From Sphingopyxis sp. OAS728 (GTDB lineage Bacteria; Pseudomonadota; Alphaproteobacteria; Sphingomonadales; Sphingomonadaceae): 64,000 nucleotides of DNA. Of the stretch, positions 18,626 to 28,600 are shown piece after piece; within the stretch, counting starts at the first letter, position 1; each line of letters opens with the position of its first letter. The DNA is taken from assembly GCF_014873485.1 (NCBI RefSeq), contig NZ_JADBDT010000001.1:806001-870000 (forward strand), given 5' to 3'. The notes under the pieces were generated by a model. It worked only from the letters and a program-made list of their open reading frames with translations, was not told where the DNA came from and searched no databases. The translations under genes were made by a program, and so were the position numbers.

Positions 18626-20857
18626 TCAATATTTGAAGGTCACCGACGCCCCGAACGTCCGCGGACGCTGGATCAGGACTTCGTTGATCCCGCTGGCGGT
18701 CGTCGCGCTGAGCTGCGCGCGCTTGTCGGTCAGGTTGCGGACGAACAGGCCGATATCGACCCTGTCGCTCTCGACGCCGGCGCGCAGGTCGAACAGCGCA
18801 TAATTCGGGAGAATATAGTCGGGGTTGAGCAGGCTCGACCGCAGCGCCGAGTGACGCTCGCCGACGAATTTCGCGGTGGCGCCGACCACCGCCTGCCACT
18901 CGCCCGAAACCGGGGTGCGGTAGTCGAGAGCCAGCGAGCCGCTCCACTTGGGATTGTTCGGCAGCGGATCGCCGACGCCGATCGATGCGGCCGCCAGCGG
19001 GTCGATGCTGGTGATCTTTGCATCATTGTACGACAGTGTGCCCGCCAGCGTCAGCCCCTCGACGGGTTGCAACGTCAGCGCGCCTTCGACGCCATAGACG
19101 CGCGCATTGCCGCCATTGGTATAGGCGTTGAGCCCGCCGCTGCTGACCTGGATCAGGATATCCTTCCAGCGCATGTAAAAGCCCGAAATGTCGATCGTGC
19201 CCTTGCCGCCCCAGAATTTGGTCTTCACGCCGCCTTCGAAATTCTCGGTCGAATCGGCCTGGAAGCTCGGCGGGAGGCCGGGCACGGTGAAGTTGGGCCC
19301 GCCCGGGCGGAACCCCGTCGCATAGCGCGCATAGATCATCCCGTCGGGCGAGAAATGATAGCGCGCCGTCGCGAGATAGGTCTTCACCGTCTCCTCGCCG
19401 CGCGTCGTCCCGGTATCGGCGGGTACGGGCGTCAGGCCCTGCAGGGCGAGGAAGGTGTTGAAGGCGGTGGAATCGCTGCCGTAGAAGGTTTGGTTGTACG
19501 ACTGCTTGATCCGCCCGATGCGCAAGCCCCCGGTCAGGTCGAAGGCGTCGCTGAACTTGTAGGTCAGATTGCCGAACCCCGCGATCTCCTTGTACGTGTC
19601 GTTTACCCCGAACCCGATCGCCGGATCGAGCGTCGAAACCTCATTGAAGTCGGCGTCGAAGCCAACGACATTCGTCGAGGTCCGCGCCTTTTCATATGTG
19701 TAGAAGGCGCCGACGACATATTGCAGCGGCCCGTCACCCGAGGAAGCCAGCCGCAGTTCCTGCGAAAATTTCTTGATCGGCCCCTTCGCGTCAGCGCCCG
19801 CCGCGGTGCCGGGCGGCACCGGGACGCCGCCGAACAGGGTAAAGAAGGGCAGCTGCGCGGTGAAGGTCAGCGCGTTCAAAACGATGTAGCTATCGATCTT
19901 CTGATAGCTGCTGACCGAGGTCAGATTGCCGAACCCCAGATCATAGTCGACGGTGCCGATCAGCACGTCCGACGTCTTGCGATATTTGTTATAAAGCTGC
20001 TGGTCGTAATGGAGATCGGTCACCGGCTGGCGGTCCGCGCCATAGATGACATAGTCCTGGCCGAGCTGGTTCACGCGCTGGTGGAAGCCGACGATATTGA
20101 TGCTGAGGCCGGCGGTCGGTTCGAAGCGAAGCGAACCGTTGACGCCCCAGTTGCGCGCCTTGTTGAAATCATTGACGCCCGCGACGTCATTGTCGACGAA
20201 GCCCGCGGGCCGGTCGATATAGCCCGATACCCGCACCCCGAACTTGTCGCGAACGATCGGCGCGCTGACCGCGCCACGGACCGAAAAACTGGTGCCGCCA
20301 TGTTCGGTGCCGCTGACCTCGGCGCGCGCGATCGCGGTGACCGACGACAGGTCGGGACGCGCGAAGGTGTAGGAGATCAGACCGCCGAGCGTGTTGGCGC
20401 CGTACAGCGTTCCCTGCGGCCCCTTAAGCACTTCGACGCGTTCGAGGTCGATCGGATCGAGGTCGGTCGAATTGGCGCCGCCGAGGTTGAACGACGAACT
20501 CGGGCCGACCGGTGCGCCGTCGACGACGATCCCGACGATCGCACCAAGGTTGGTGCCGGTGGTGAGCCCGCGGATGATCGGAGTGCCGCCGCCGCCCGCC
20601 TGGCTGACCTGAACGCCGGGGGTCAGCGCGAGATAGTCCTTGAGGCTGGTATAGCCATCGTCGAGCAGGTCGCTCCCGCGAAAGGCGGTGATGGCGCTCG
20701 GCACGTCGAGCTGGCGTTCGGCGCGCTTGTTCGCGGTGACGATGATATCGCCGCTTTGCTCGGCCGCCTCGTCCGCCGGCACCGTGCTTTGCGCCCATGC
20801 CGCCGTCGGCGTCGCCGCTGCGGTCAGAAGGAGCGCCATCATCGTCCGATTTGCCAT
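18626..20857 (-). CDS. TonB-dependent outer-membrane receptor
   Basis: A 743-aa outer-membrane active transporter. The signal peptide (MANRTMMALLLTAAATPTAAWA) is followed by a TonB-box-like start (GDIIVTANKRAER). A plug domain follows, with PIIRGL, VEVLKGPQGTLYGANTLGG (about residues 50-180). A 22-strand-type barrel ends in the C-terminal Phe-x-Tyr (TFKY). The ATG at 20857 was chosen because it gives the signal peptide and has GGGGAC upstream. The longer frame to 20995 would cross the candidate promoter. It is divergent from the serine hydrolase and lies upstream of the XRE-cupin operon. The imported ligand is unknown. The neighbouring peptidase and hydrolases hint at a peptide or ester. Confidence 0.95.
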   Translation of the reverse strand: MANRTMMALLLTAAATPTAAWAQSTVPADEAAEQSGDIIVTANKRAERQLDVPSAITAFRGSDLLDDGYTSLKDYLALTPGVQVSQAGGGGTPIIRGLTTGTNLGAIVGIVVDGAPVGPSSSFNLGGANSTDLDPIDLERVEVLKGPQGTLYGANTLGGLISYTFARPDLSSVTAIARAEVSGTEHGGTSFSVRGAVSAPIVRDKFGVRVSGYIDRPAGFVDNDVAGVNDFNKARNWGVNGSLRFEPTAGLSINIVGFHQRVNQLGQDYVIYGADRQPVTDLHYDQQLYNKYRKTSDVLIGTVDYDLGFGNLTSVSSYQKIDSYIVLNALTFTAQLPFFTLFGGVPVPPGTAAGADAKGPIKKFSQELRLASSGDGPLQYVVGAFYTYEKARTSTNVVGFDADFNEVSTLDPAIGFGVNDTYKEIAGFGNLTYKFSDAFDLTGGLRIGRIKQSYNQTFYGSDSTAFNTFLALQGLTPVPADTGTTRGEETVKTYLATARYHFSPDGMIYARYATGFRPGGPNFTVPGLPPSFQADSTENFEGGVKTKFWGGKGTIDISGFYMRWKDILIQVSSGGLNAYTNGGNARVYGVEGALTLQPVEGLTLAGTLSYNDAKITSIDPLAAASIGVGDPLPNNPKWSGSLALDYRTPVSGEWQAVVGATAKFVGERHSALRSSLLNPDYILPNYALFDLRAGVESDRVDIGLFVRNLTDKRAQLSATTASGINEVLIQRPRTFGASVTFKY

Positions 20858-20900
20858 AATCCGTCCCCAATCCCGGCGCCGCCATTCGGCGCTTTCCTTA

Positions 20901-20915
20901 TTTCCTAATTGGAAA
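20901..20915 (-). promoter_or_regulatory. Candidate operator TTTCC-N5-GGAAA at the TonB receptor promoter
   Basis: TTTCC-TAATT-GGAAA is a perfect 5-5-5 inverted repeat. On the minus strand it begins 16 bp after a consensus TTGACA, so it covers the -10 region of the receptor promoter, where a bound regulator would block transcription. An extra TTTCC half-site lies at 20893-20897. Confidence 0.5.
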
Positions 20916-21087
20916 CTCATTTTCCTCAACCTGTCAATCCTTGATTTCGTCGGAGCGATCCCGCGTGCAGCCGCCCGGACACACGCTCGCGTCACACATG
21001 CTGCCTTTCCCCTTCAATAGAGCCTATATTGTCCCCACCCTCTCGACGGCTTGAACAAATGGGGTTGACCGAAATCTCTTTCCGTAC

Positions 21088-21102
21088 TTTCCTTATGTGA
21101 AA
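21088..21102 (+). promoter_or_regulatory. Candidate operator TTTCC-N5-TGAAA at the serine hydrolase promoter
   Basis: TTTCC-TTATG-TGAAA resembles the site at 20901 and lies 17 bp after TTGACC, in the same place relative to its promoter. Two like-placed sites at divergent promoters suggest one shared regulator, most simply the nearby XRE-cupin protein. Confidence 0.45.
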
Positions 21103-21171
21103 CTAACGATAGCCAAAAGGAGGTGAAACTCTCCGAGTCGGCCGCAGCCCCATGGGACCGGGAGAAACAGA

Positions 21172-22371
21172 ATGACGGCTTTTCAATTCGCGTCGGCGGC
21201 CGCCAGCGAGGCGGGTTTCTCGGCGGGCGTGCTCGCCGAACTCGATGCCTATTACGACTCGATGGTCGCGAACGGCGAGCTGCCGGGGCACGTCCTGCTG
21301 CTTGCGCGCGGCGACCGGATCGTACACAGCCACGTCACCGGGCTCGCCGACCGCGAAAGCAAGCTCCCGCTCCACGCCGACTCGATCTTCACCCTCTTTT
21401 CGATGAGCAAGCCCCTCGCCGCGGTCGCGATGCTGCTCCTTTATGAAGAGGGCAAATGGCAGTTCGACGATAGCGTCGCCGACTATCTTCCCGAATTCAA
21501 AGGCATCGCCGCACTGCCGGGCAGCAAGGCGACGCGCCCGCCGACGATCCGCGAGCTCTTCACGCACAGCGCGGGCTTCAGCTTCGGCAAGACGATCGAA
21601 GAGATGATGGAGAAGGTCCAGAAGCTGTCATGGGTCGACGCGCGTTCGCTCACCGAACTCATCGGCCGCTACGCGTCGCAGCCGCTCGATTACGAACCCG
21701 GCACCGCGTGGGAATATAGCGTCGCCACCGACCTGCAGGCCGAAATCGTCGAGCGAATCGCGGGCGAGCGCTACGACCTGTTCCTTAAGAAGCGGCTTTT
21801 CGACCCGCTCGGCATGACCGACACGGGCTTCGTCCTCGATTACGACCAGACGCGCCGCCTTGTGCGCGGGTATGTCCTCGATCCCGAAACCGGCCGCCTT
21901 CGTCCGGCGACGACCGCCGAACGGATGGAATCGATCTTTCCGATGGGCGGCACCTCGTTCAAATCGACCGCGGGCGACTTCGCGCGCTTCGCGCGCATGT
22001 TGCTCGGACGCGGGACGCTGGGCGATGTCGAAATCCTGAAGCCCGCGAGCGTCGACCTGCTCTTCGCCAACCACCTGCCCGACGACCTGCTCGAACAATG
22101 CTTCCCGATCCTTCACTACACGATCGGCCAGGGCAATGGTCATGGCATGAACGGCATGGTGTGCCTCGATCCCGCGCGCGCGGGTCGGCCGGTCGGCAAG
22201 GGCACCTATGAATGGGGCGGCGCCTTCGGCACCTGGTTCTGGATCGATCCCGAGCACGACATCCTCTGCATCGGCATGACCCACCGCCAGCGCCTCCGCA
22301 CCGACATGCGCCCACCTGAGGTCGTCGCGCAGGAATATGTCTATCGCGCGCTGCGCGAAGCCCGCCCCTAA
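21172..22371 (+). CDS. Serine hydrolase of the beta-lactamase/penicillin-binding (class C, EstB-like) family
   Basis: A 399-aa serine-active enzyme. The nucleophile motif SxxK is Ser77-Met-Ser-Lys80 (FSMSKPLA). The second motif is Tyr-Ser-Val in AWEYSVATD, and the third is the WGGAFGTW segment near the end. This pattern fits the class C beta-lactamase-like family that also holds esterases (EstB) and D-amino-acid peptidases. No signal peptide is visible, so a cytoplasmic role is likely. The ATG at 21172 has GGAG eight bases upstream. It is followed by an esterase gene 27 bp later and is divergent from the TonB receptor. Confidence 0.9.
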   Translation: MTAFQFASAAASEAGFSAGVLAELDAYYDSMVANGELPGHVLLLARGDRIVHSHVTGLADRESKLPLHADSIFTLFSMSKPLAAVAMLLLYEEGKWQFDDSVADYLPEFKGIAALPGSKATRPPTIRELFTHSAGFSFGKTIEEMMEKVQKLSWVDARSLTELIGRYASQPLDYEPGTAWEYSVATDLQAEIVERIAGERYDLFLKKRLFDPLGMTDTGFVLDYDQTRRLVRGYVLDPETGRLRPATTAERMESIFPMGGTSFKSTAGDFARFARMLLGRGTLGDVEILKPASVDLLFANHLPDDLLEQCFPILHYTIGQGNGHGMNGMVCLDPARAGRPVGKGTYEWGGAFGTWFWIDPEHDILCIGMTHRQRLRTDMRPPEVVAQEYVYRALREARP

Positions 22372-22398
22372 TCACGCACTCAAGCAGAAGGACCTCGC

Positions 22399-23268
22399 AT
22401 GAGCTTTTCCCTCCAAGCCCCCGTCCACCAGTTCGAATTGCCACACCCGAGCGGCAACGGCAGCTTCAAGATCAGTGTCTCGCGCGCCGCGCATGTGCCC
22501 GAAGGCGCCAGCATCCCGGTGCTCTATGTGCTCGACGCCGACATCGGCTTCGCGCTCGCGGCCGAGGTCGCGCGGCTGCGCGGAACGATGGGGATGCTTC
22601 CGACCGCGATGGTCGTCGGCATCGGCTATGGCGTCGGTTTCGCCGAATTCGCCAAGCTGCGCACCGCCGACCTCACGCCGCCGCTCAGCGACGCCGGGCG
22701 CGAAGCGCTAGGCGGCATGACCAGCTTCATCGGCGATCAGGACGGCGGTGCCGACGCCTTCCTCGCCTTCCTCGCCGACACGCTCGTGCCCGAAATCGGC
22801 CGTCGTTATGCTGAAGCGTCGGCGACCGACCGCATCCTCTTCGGTCACTCGCTCGGCGGGCTGTTCACCGCCTATGCGCTGCTCAACCGGCCCGATGCGT
22901 TTACGACCTTCCTCGCGAACAGTCCGTCGCTCTGGTGGGACGGCTTCGCGATCCTCGGCCACCTCCCAGCCTTTGCCGACAAGCTCGCCAGGCTCGACCG
23001 CCAGCCGCGCGTCCTTATCGGCGTCGGCGGCAAGGAGCAGGACCTTCCAACCAAGGTCCCGGCCGGGATGGCGATGTCGCTTGCCGAGGTCCAGGCGGTC
23101 GTCACCGCGTCGCGCATGGTCGACGCCGTTCCCGAATTCGCTACGGCGCTGACTGAAGCCGGACTGACCGAGGTCGAACATGTCATCTACGCAGACGAGG
23201 ATCATGGCAGCGTCGTTCCCGCCGCGATGATGCGTGGACTGCGCTTCGCAGTTCCCGAGCCGGCGTGA
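22399..23268 (+). CDS. Alpha/beta hydrolase, esterase D/IroE-like
   Basis: A 289-aa hydrolase with the nucleophile elbow FGHSLGGLF near residue 150, the oxyanion/strand segment IPVLYVLDADIGFALAAEV, a NSPSLWWDG motif typical of the PF00756/COG2819 esterases (IroE, siderophore esterase-like), and a late His in DEDHGSVVP. No signal peptide is seen. It probably cleaves an ester in the compound brought in by the divergent TonB system. A siderophore esterase role is possible but is not supported by any iron gene here. Confidence 0.85.
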   Translation: MSFSLQAPVHQFELPHPSGNGSFKISVSRAAHVPEGASIPVLYVLDADIGFALAAEVARLRGTMGMLPTAMVVGIGYGVGFAEFAKLRTADLTPPLSDAGREALGGMTSFIGDQDGGADAFLAFLADTLVPEIGRRYAEASATDRILFGHSLGGLFTAYALLNRPDAFTTFLANSPSLWWDGFAILGHLPAFADKLARLDRQPRVLIGVGGKEQDLPTKVPAGMAMSLAEVQAVVTASRMVDAVPEFATALTEAGLTEVEHVIYADEDHGSVVPAAMMRGLRFAVPEPA

Positions 23269-23407
23269 ATCTGCCGTTAGGGATATGTCGCAAAACGAAG
23301 CAAGTCCCGCAATCTATGGAGAAATACGCTACGGCCCATCGCGATAACCTCACCGATGACGAGGATTATGCTGGCTTAATCACGCTGCGGAGTCAGCATG
23401 ACGAATT

Positions 23408-23427
23408 CGACGAGGTTAACCTCGTCG
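23408..23427. promoter_or_regulatory. Perfect 20-bp palindrome upstream of the smaller RTX gene
   Basis: CGACGAGGTTAACCTCGTCG is fully self-complementary and lies 22 bp before the start codon at 23450. There is no T-run after it, so a terminator is less likely than an operator or a leader hairpin that would affect ribosome access. The rest of the 181-bp gap after the esterase shows no gene. Confidence 0.5.
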
Positions 23428-23449
23428 CAACAGCAAGGGGTCGTTCGTC

Positions 23450-25633
23450 ATGCCAAGCCTGTACATTTCGCCCGCCGGATCCGGAGACAAAAGTGGTCGC
23501 GATATCGACAATGCCGCCTCGATCGGCTCGCTCAACACACTGATCGGAAGGGCGGGTCCGGGGGGCGAGGTTCTGCTGCTGGCCGATCAGGGCAGCTATA
23601 ATGTCACCGGCATCCTCGGCCTCACGCGCGGCGGGGCGGAGGGCCAGCCGGTGGTGGTGCGCGGCATCGATTCCAGTGGCAACACCATGGCTGCGCATTT
23701 CTCCGGTTCGCGCCCCGCCGACTGGCAGGCGGGCGACGCCTCCGGCAACGAGCTGTTCAAACTCGGCACGGGCGCGGACAATCTGGAATTTCGAGACCTC
23801 AAGATCGACAATGTCGGTACCGCGTTCCGCGTTACCGCCGATATCAGCAATCTCCATATCGAGGGCGTTGATGCGAATAATGTCCGCCGCTTCTTCGAGG
23901 ATTATGCCAGCGCGCCCTCGGGCACCGCGACGATCAGCGGCCTCACGATCCGCGATGTCGACGTGAAAGGCTTCTCCAGGGCTGCGATCCGCATTCAGTA
24001 CGACACCAACGATGTGGTGATCGACAATGTCACGGCGGACATGGCCGGACAAACGGGCGACGACCTGCCGGCCGGCGTCCACCTCGACGGCACCGTCCAT
24101 AATGTGACGCTCAATCGAGTGATCATGGAGAATATCCAGAGCACCGCCGGCGCTTATTTCAACGGCGACGGCTTTGCGAGCGAGCGCGGCGTCTATGACG
24201 TGCGCTTTATCGACACGATCGCGCGCGGCAACAGCGACGGGGGTTACGACCTCAAATCGAGCGCCACATTGATCGTCCGCTCGCTCAGCGAGGAGAATGG
24301 CCGCAACTACCGGCTGTGGGGCGAGGCAATGCTGATCGACTCGGTCGGCCTGAACCCGGTGCTGCGCGGCGGCATCTCCGAACAGAACCAGCTCTGGCTC
24401 GACGACACCGCTATCGTGACCGTGATCGGCGGGCGCTTCGCCGATGCCGGATCGCGCACCAAGGTGATCTCCTCGCAGGGGCGGCTTACCTTTCAGGGGG
24501 TCGAAATCATACGGTCCGAACTCTCGACGTTCGCCACCCGCGATTCGCTCCCCGGGCTCGGCGGCATCGGAACGATTCGCGAAACGCTGACCGTCGACAA
24601 AGGCGAGGCTTCGCCCGGCGCGACCGGCTATATCGCGCTGCTTCCCCTGCCCGCCACGCCCACGGCCGACGCGTTATTCGGCACGGCGCGCGACGACATC
24701 TTCCTTGTCGACGACGGCGGCGACCGGGTTACCGAGGCTGCCGACGCCGGATTCGACCGCGTCGAGACGACGCTCGGCAGCTACACGCTTGGCAGCAATG
24801 TCGAGGCACTGATCCGTCGCGGTGCTGCCGATTTCACCGGCAATGGCAACGCACTTGCCAATATGATGATCGGCGGCGCGGGCAGCGACGAACTGGCCGG
24901 GCTCGGCGGCAACGACGATATCGCCGGCAATTCGGGCGACGATATGCTTGCGGGGGGCAATGGCGAGGACCTGCTTTGGGGCGAGGCAGGTGCCGACATA
25001 CTGATTGGCGGCTGGCAGTCGGACATGCTCTCCGGCGGCACCGGCGCCGACCGGCTGGTCGGCGACCAGGAATGGCTGAGCAGCCAGGGTGCCAACGACC
25101 GGCTCGACGGCGGCGACGATGCCGACCTGCTCATCGGCGATGCCACGAATATGTACGGCAGCGGAAAGGGCGGCAGCGACCGGCTGACCGGCGGCGCGGG
25201 CAACGACATATTGATCGGCGACGGCGACGTGATGACGTGCAGCGCCAGGGGCGGCGCGGACACGCTAGAGGGCGGCGACGGCAATGACTGGCTCTATGGC
25301 GACGGCCGCGAGTCGGCCGCGACGGTCGGTGGCGGCGCGGACAAGCTCTATGGCGGCGACGGTCCCGATCATCTTATCGGCGGCGGCGGCAACGATTTGC
25401 TGTCGGGTGGAGCCGGCGCCGACTGGTTCGTATTCGGGCCCGGGTCTGGAGCCGACGAGATTACCGACTTCCTCTCGGGCGCGGACCATATCGATCTCAG
25501 CGCTTTCGACATCGCCTTTGAACAACTCGGTTTCACGACGAGCGCCGACGGCGTCCGTATCACCATGGGCGCGGACAGCATCTTCGTCCGCGGCGCGCCG
25601 AGCTTGTCGCCCAACGACTTCGTCTTCGGGTGA
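23450..25633 (+). CDS. Secreted right-handed beta-helix protein with RTX calcium-binding repeats
   Basis: A 727-aa protein. Residues 1 to about 400 look like a right-handed parallel beta-helix (repeated short strands with N and G turns: [23 protein letters not shown]). From about residue 409 come an [13 protein letters not shown] unit and then RTX nonapeptides ([29 protein letters not shown] and more) that bind calcium outside the cell. The C-terminus, [16 protein letters not shown], matches that of the neighbouring giant paralogue, as expected of an uncleaved type I secretion signal. There is no N-terminal signal peptide. A lyase, epimerase or adhesin role is possible. No catalytic motif is clear to me. 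Confidence 0.88.
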   Translation: MPSLYISPAGSGDKSGRDIDNAASIGSLNTLIGRAGPGGEVLLLADQGSYNVTGILGLTRGGAEGQPVVVRGIDSSGNTMAAHFSGSRPADWQAGDASGNELFKLGTGADNLEFRDLKIDNVGTAFRVTADISNLHIEGVDANNVRRFFEDYASAPSGTATISGLTIRDVDVKGFSRAAIRIQYDTNDVVIDNVTADMAGQTGDDLPAGVHLDGTVHNVTLNRVIMENIQSTAGAYFNGDGFASERGVYDVRFIDTIARGNSDGGYDLKSSATLIVRSLSEENGRNYRLWGEAMLIDSVGLNPVLRGGISEQNQLWLDDTAIVTVIGGRFADAGSRTKVISSQGRLTFQGVEIIRSELSTFATRDSLPGLGGIGTIRETLTVDKGEASPGATGYIALLPLPATPTADALFGTARDDIFLVDDGGDRVTEAADAGFDRVETTLGSYTLGSNVEALIRRGAADFTGNGNALANMMIGGAGSDELAGLGGNDDIAGNSGDDMLAGGNGEDLLWGEAGADILIGGWQSDMLSGGTGADRLVGDQEWLSSQGANDRLDGGDDADLLIGDATNMYGSGKGGSDRLTGGAGNDILIGDGDVMTCSARGGADTLEGGDGNDWLYGDGRESAATVGGGADKLYGGDGPDHLIGGGGNDLLSGGAGADWFVFGPGSGADEITDFLSGADHIDLSAFDIAFEQLGFTTSADGVRITMGADSIFVRGAPSLSPNDFVFG

Positions 25634-25641
25634 CGCAAGGT

Positions 25642-28600
25642 TCAGCCGAAGACGAAATCTGCCTGATCGAGCGCGGTCACCCCGCGCACGAAGATCGTGT
25701 CGGTGCCGCCTAGCTGGATCGTCACTCCGGCGCTGCTCGTGGTGAAGCGCAGCGCCTCATAGGCGAGATCGAAAGCGCTCAGGTCGATCCGGTCGGCCTC
25801 GGCGCCACCGCGCGTGAAGTCGGTGATCTCGTCCGCACCCGAACCGCGCGCGAAGACGAAGCGGTCACTCCCCCCGCCGCCGGTCAACTTGTCCGCCCCG
25901 CCGCGCGCACCGGCCGCCATCGTCACCGCATCGCCGATCAGCACGTCGTTGCCGAGCCCGCCGATAAGCGTATCGGCGCCGCCGATCCCGGTCGCCGTCA
26001 TATTCATTCCGTCGCCGATCAGCACGTCGTCGCCATCGCCGCCGTCGAGCGTGTCCCTGGCGGCGAGCGACGAGACCCACTCGGTATCGCCGACCAGCAC
26101 GTCGTTGGCGCCACCGCCATAAAGCCGGTCGGTCTGCGATCCGCCGTACAGCGTGTCGTCGCCATCCTCACCGGCCAACATATCCTCATTCTTTCCGCCA
26201 TCGAGCCGGTCCGCCCCCGCGCCGCCGCGCAGCGTGTCGTTGCCGTCGTCGCCCGAAAGCGCATCGTCGCCTTCGCCGCCGGACAGGACATTGGCGCCGG
26301 CGCTACCTAGCAGCACATCGGCAAAGGCCGAGCCCTGCGCATTCTCGATACTGATCAGCCGGTCGCCCATCGCATCGCCGCCGGTCGCGGTCTGGGCGCG
26401 CAGGTTGACCAGCACGCCGCCAAGCGAGCCGGCATATTCGACCGTGTCCGATCCCGCGCCGCCGTCGAGTATATCGCCACCCGCGCCGCCACGCAGCACG
26501 TCGGCGCCGTCACCACCGCTCAGCCGGTCCTCGCCGCCGCTGCCGACGATGAAATTGTCGAGCGCATTGCCCGTCATCGTCGCGCCGATCGTCCCGGTGT
26601 AGACGAGTTCCTCGATATTGGCGCCGAGCGTGTAGCTGGTCGCGGCGGTGCGGATGCGGTCGCGTCCCTCTCCCGCCGCCTCGATCACCTGGTCACCGGC
26701 CTCGAAGACCACATAGAGGTCGTTGCCGCTGCCGCCGCGCATCACATCGTTGCCGCTGCCCCCGTCGAGCTGGTCGTCGCCGGCGCCGCCGAACAGGAGA
26801 TCGTCGCCGCCCCGCCCATAAAGGATGTCGCCGACCAGCGCATCGTCGCTGCCGGTGATGCTGTCGGCATAGTTGGAGCCGGTTACCGTTTCGATGTCGA
26901 CCAGCCGGTCGCCTTCGGCCTCGCCACCGCGATTGACGTTGGTGACGAGGTTCACGGTGATCGCGGCGGACTTGGTGTAATCGACCTGGTCGCGCCCCGC
27001 CCCGCCGTCGAGCAGGTCGGCGCCTGCGCCGCCCACCAGCTTGTCGTCACCATCGAGACCGTAGAGCGCGTCATCCAGCGCCTTGCCATAGAGGCTGTTA
27101 TCGAGCGCATTGCCGGTGCCGGTAAAGCCACCGCTGCCGGTGTAGCTCAAATCTTCGACACCATCGGCAAGCGTCAACGAGGACAGGCTGGTGCGCACGA
27201 TATCGACCCCGCCGCCGATCGTCTCGATCACCTGGTCGCCGGCGTCGTCGACGACAAAGGAGTCGTCCCCGGTGCCGCCGATCATCGCATCGGCGCCCGC
27301 GGCGCCATCGAGTATGTCGTTGCCCGCCCCGCCTTCGAGCCGGTTCGCGTTCGCATCGCCCGTGAGCGTGTCGGCGAAACCACTGCCCACGACTGCCTCG
27401 ATCCCCGACAGACTGTCGCCTTGCGCATCGCCGCCGGACACGGCGCCGGTGGCGAGATTGACCTTCACGCCAAGGGCGCTGTTCGAATAGACCGCCGTAT
27501 CGAACCCGCCCGCCCCGTCGAGCCGGTCGCTGCCCGCCCCGCCGACGAAAATCTGGTCGCCGCCATCGCCGATCAGTGTGTCGGCAAAAGCCGTACCGAT
27601 GAAACGCTCGACGCCGTCGAACCGGTCGCCCTCGGCGTCGCCGCCACTGCTCGCGCCGGTCTGGAGGTTGATCGAGACGGCGCCCGCATTGGCGCTGTAA
27701 TCGACCGTATCGATGCCCTCCCCGCCGATCAGCACGTCGGCGCCCGCGCCGCCCTGAAGCAGATCATCGCCGCCGCGCCCGTCGAGCCGGTCCGCCCCCG
27801 CGCCGCCGTACAGCGCCTCATCGGCGCCTACCCCGGCCAGCGCATCGTCGAAGGCCGATCCGACCAGCGCTTCGATACTCGTCAGCCGGTCGCCCGCGGC
27901 ATCGCCGGTGCCGCCCTGCACCGACAGCGCGAGATCGACCTGCACCGCCGCCGCCGAGCCCGAATAGTCGGCGGCATCATGGCCGTCGCGCCCGTCGATC
28001 AGGTCCGCGCCCGCGCCGCCGACCAGCAAATTTTCGCCCGCATCGCCGTTCAGCACATCGTCGAACGCCGAGCCGATCAGGCCTTCGATCGCGACGAGCG
28101 TCACCCCGCCCGAAGCCGTGCCCGCAGCAAGGTCCGCCGTTACCGCGCTCGCGCTGGCGGAAAAGTCGGCAATGTCGACACCCGCGCCGCCGTCGAGCCG
28201 GTCGGCCCCGCCGTTGCCGACCAGCCGGTCGTCGCCGGCACCGCCCGACAGCAAATTGGCCGCGCCGTCGCCGACGAGCACGTCGCCAAAGCCGCTGCCG
28301 ACCAAATTCTCGATCTCGGTCAGCACGTCACCCGCTGCGTTGCCGCCGCTGCCCGTACCGCCCAGCACTGCAGTCACCGCTGCGCCGCTCGCCGAATAAT
28401 CGGCGGTATCGATCCCTGCGCCGCCCGTCAGCCGGTCCGCGCCCGCACCGCCGGCCAGCACGTTGTCGAAGGTGTCGCCGGTCAGCACATCGCCAAAGGC
28501 AGAGCCGATGAGCCGCTCGATCCCCTCGAGCCGGTCGCCCTGTGCGTCTCCGCCGCTGCCGGTGCCCAAGGCGAGATCGACCGTGACCGCCGCACCGCTG

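Larger units (their letters stand above)
20858..21171. promoter_or_regulatory. 314-bp divergent regulatory region between TonB receptor and serine hydrolase
   Basis: No gene is visible in this stretch. It contains a candidate receptor promoter on the minus strand (TTGACA, reverse complement of 20932-20937) and a candidate hydrolase promoter (TTGACC, 21065-21070). Two related 15-bp sites sit 16-17 bp downstream of each -35. An orphan perfect Shine-Dalgarno stretch (AAAAGGAGGTGA, 21115-21126 region) lies before the real hydrolase ribosome site GGAG at 21161-21164. Confidence 0.6.

Noticed and set aside
22399..23268. Siderophore esterase role for the esterase gene
   Set aside because: The fold resembles IroE, but there is no siderophore synthesis, Fur-box-like site or iron transport gene nearby.
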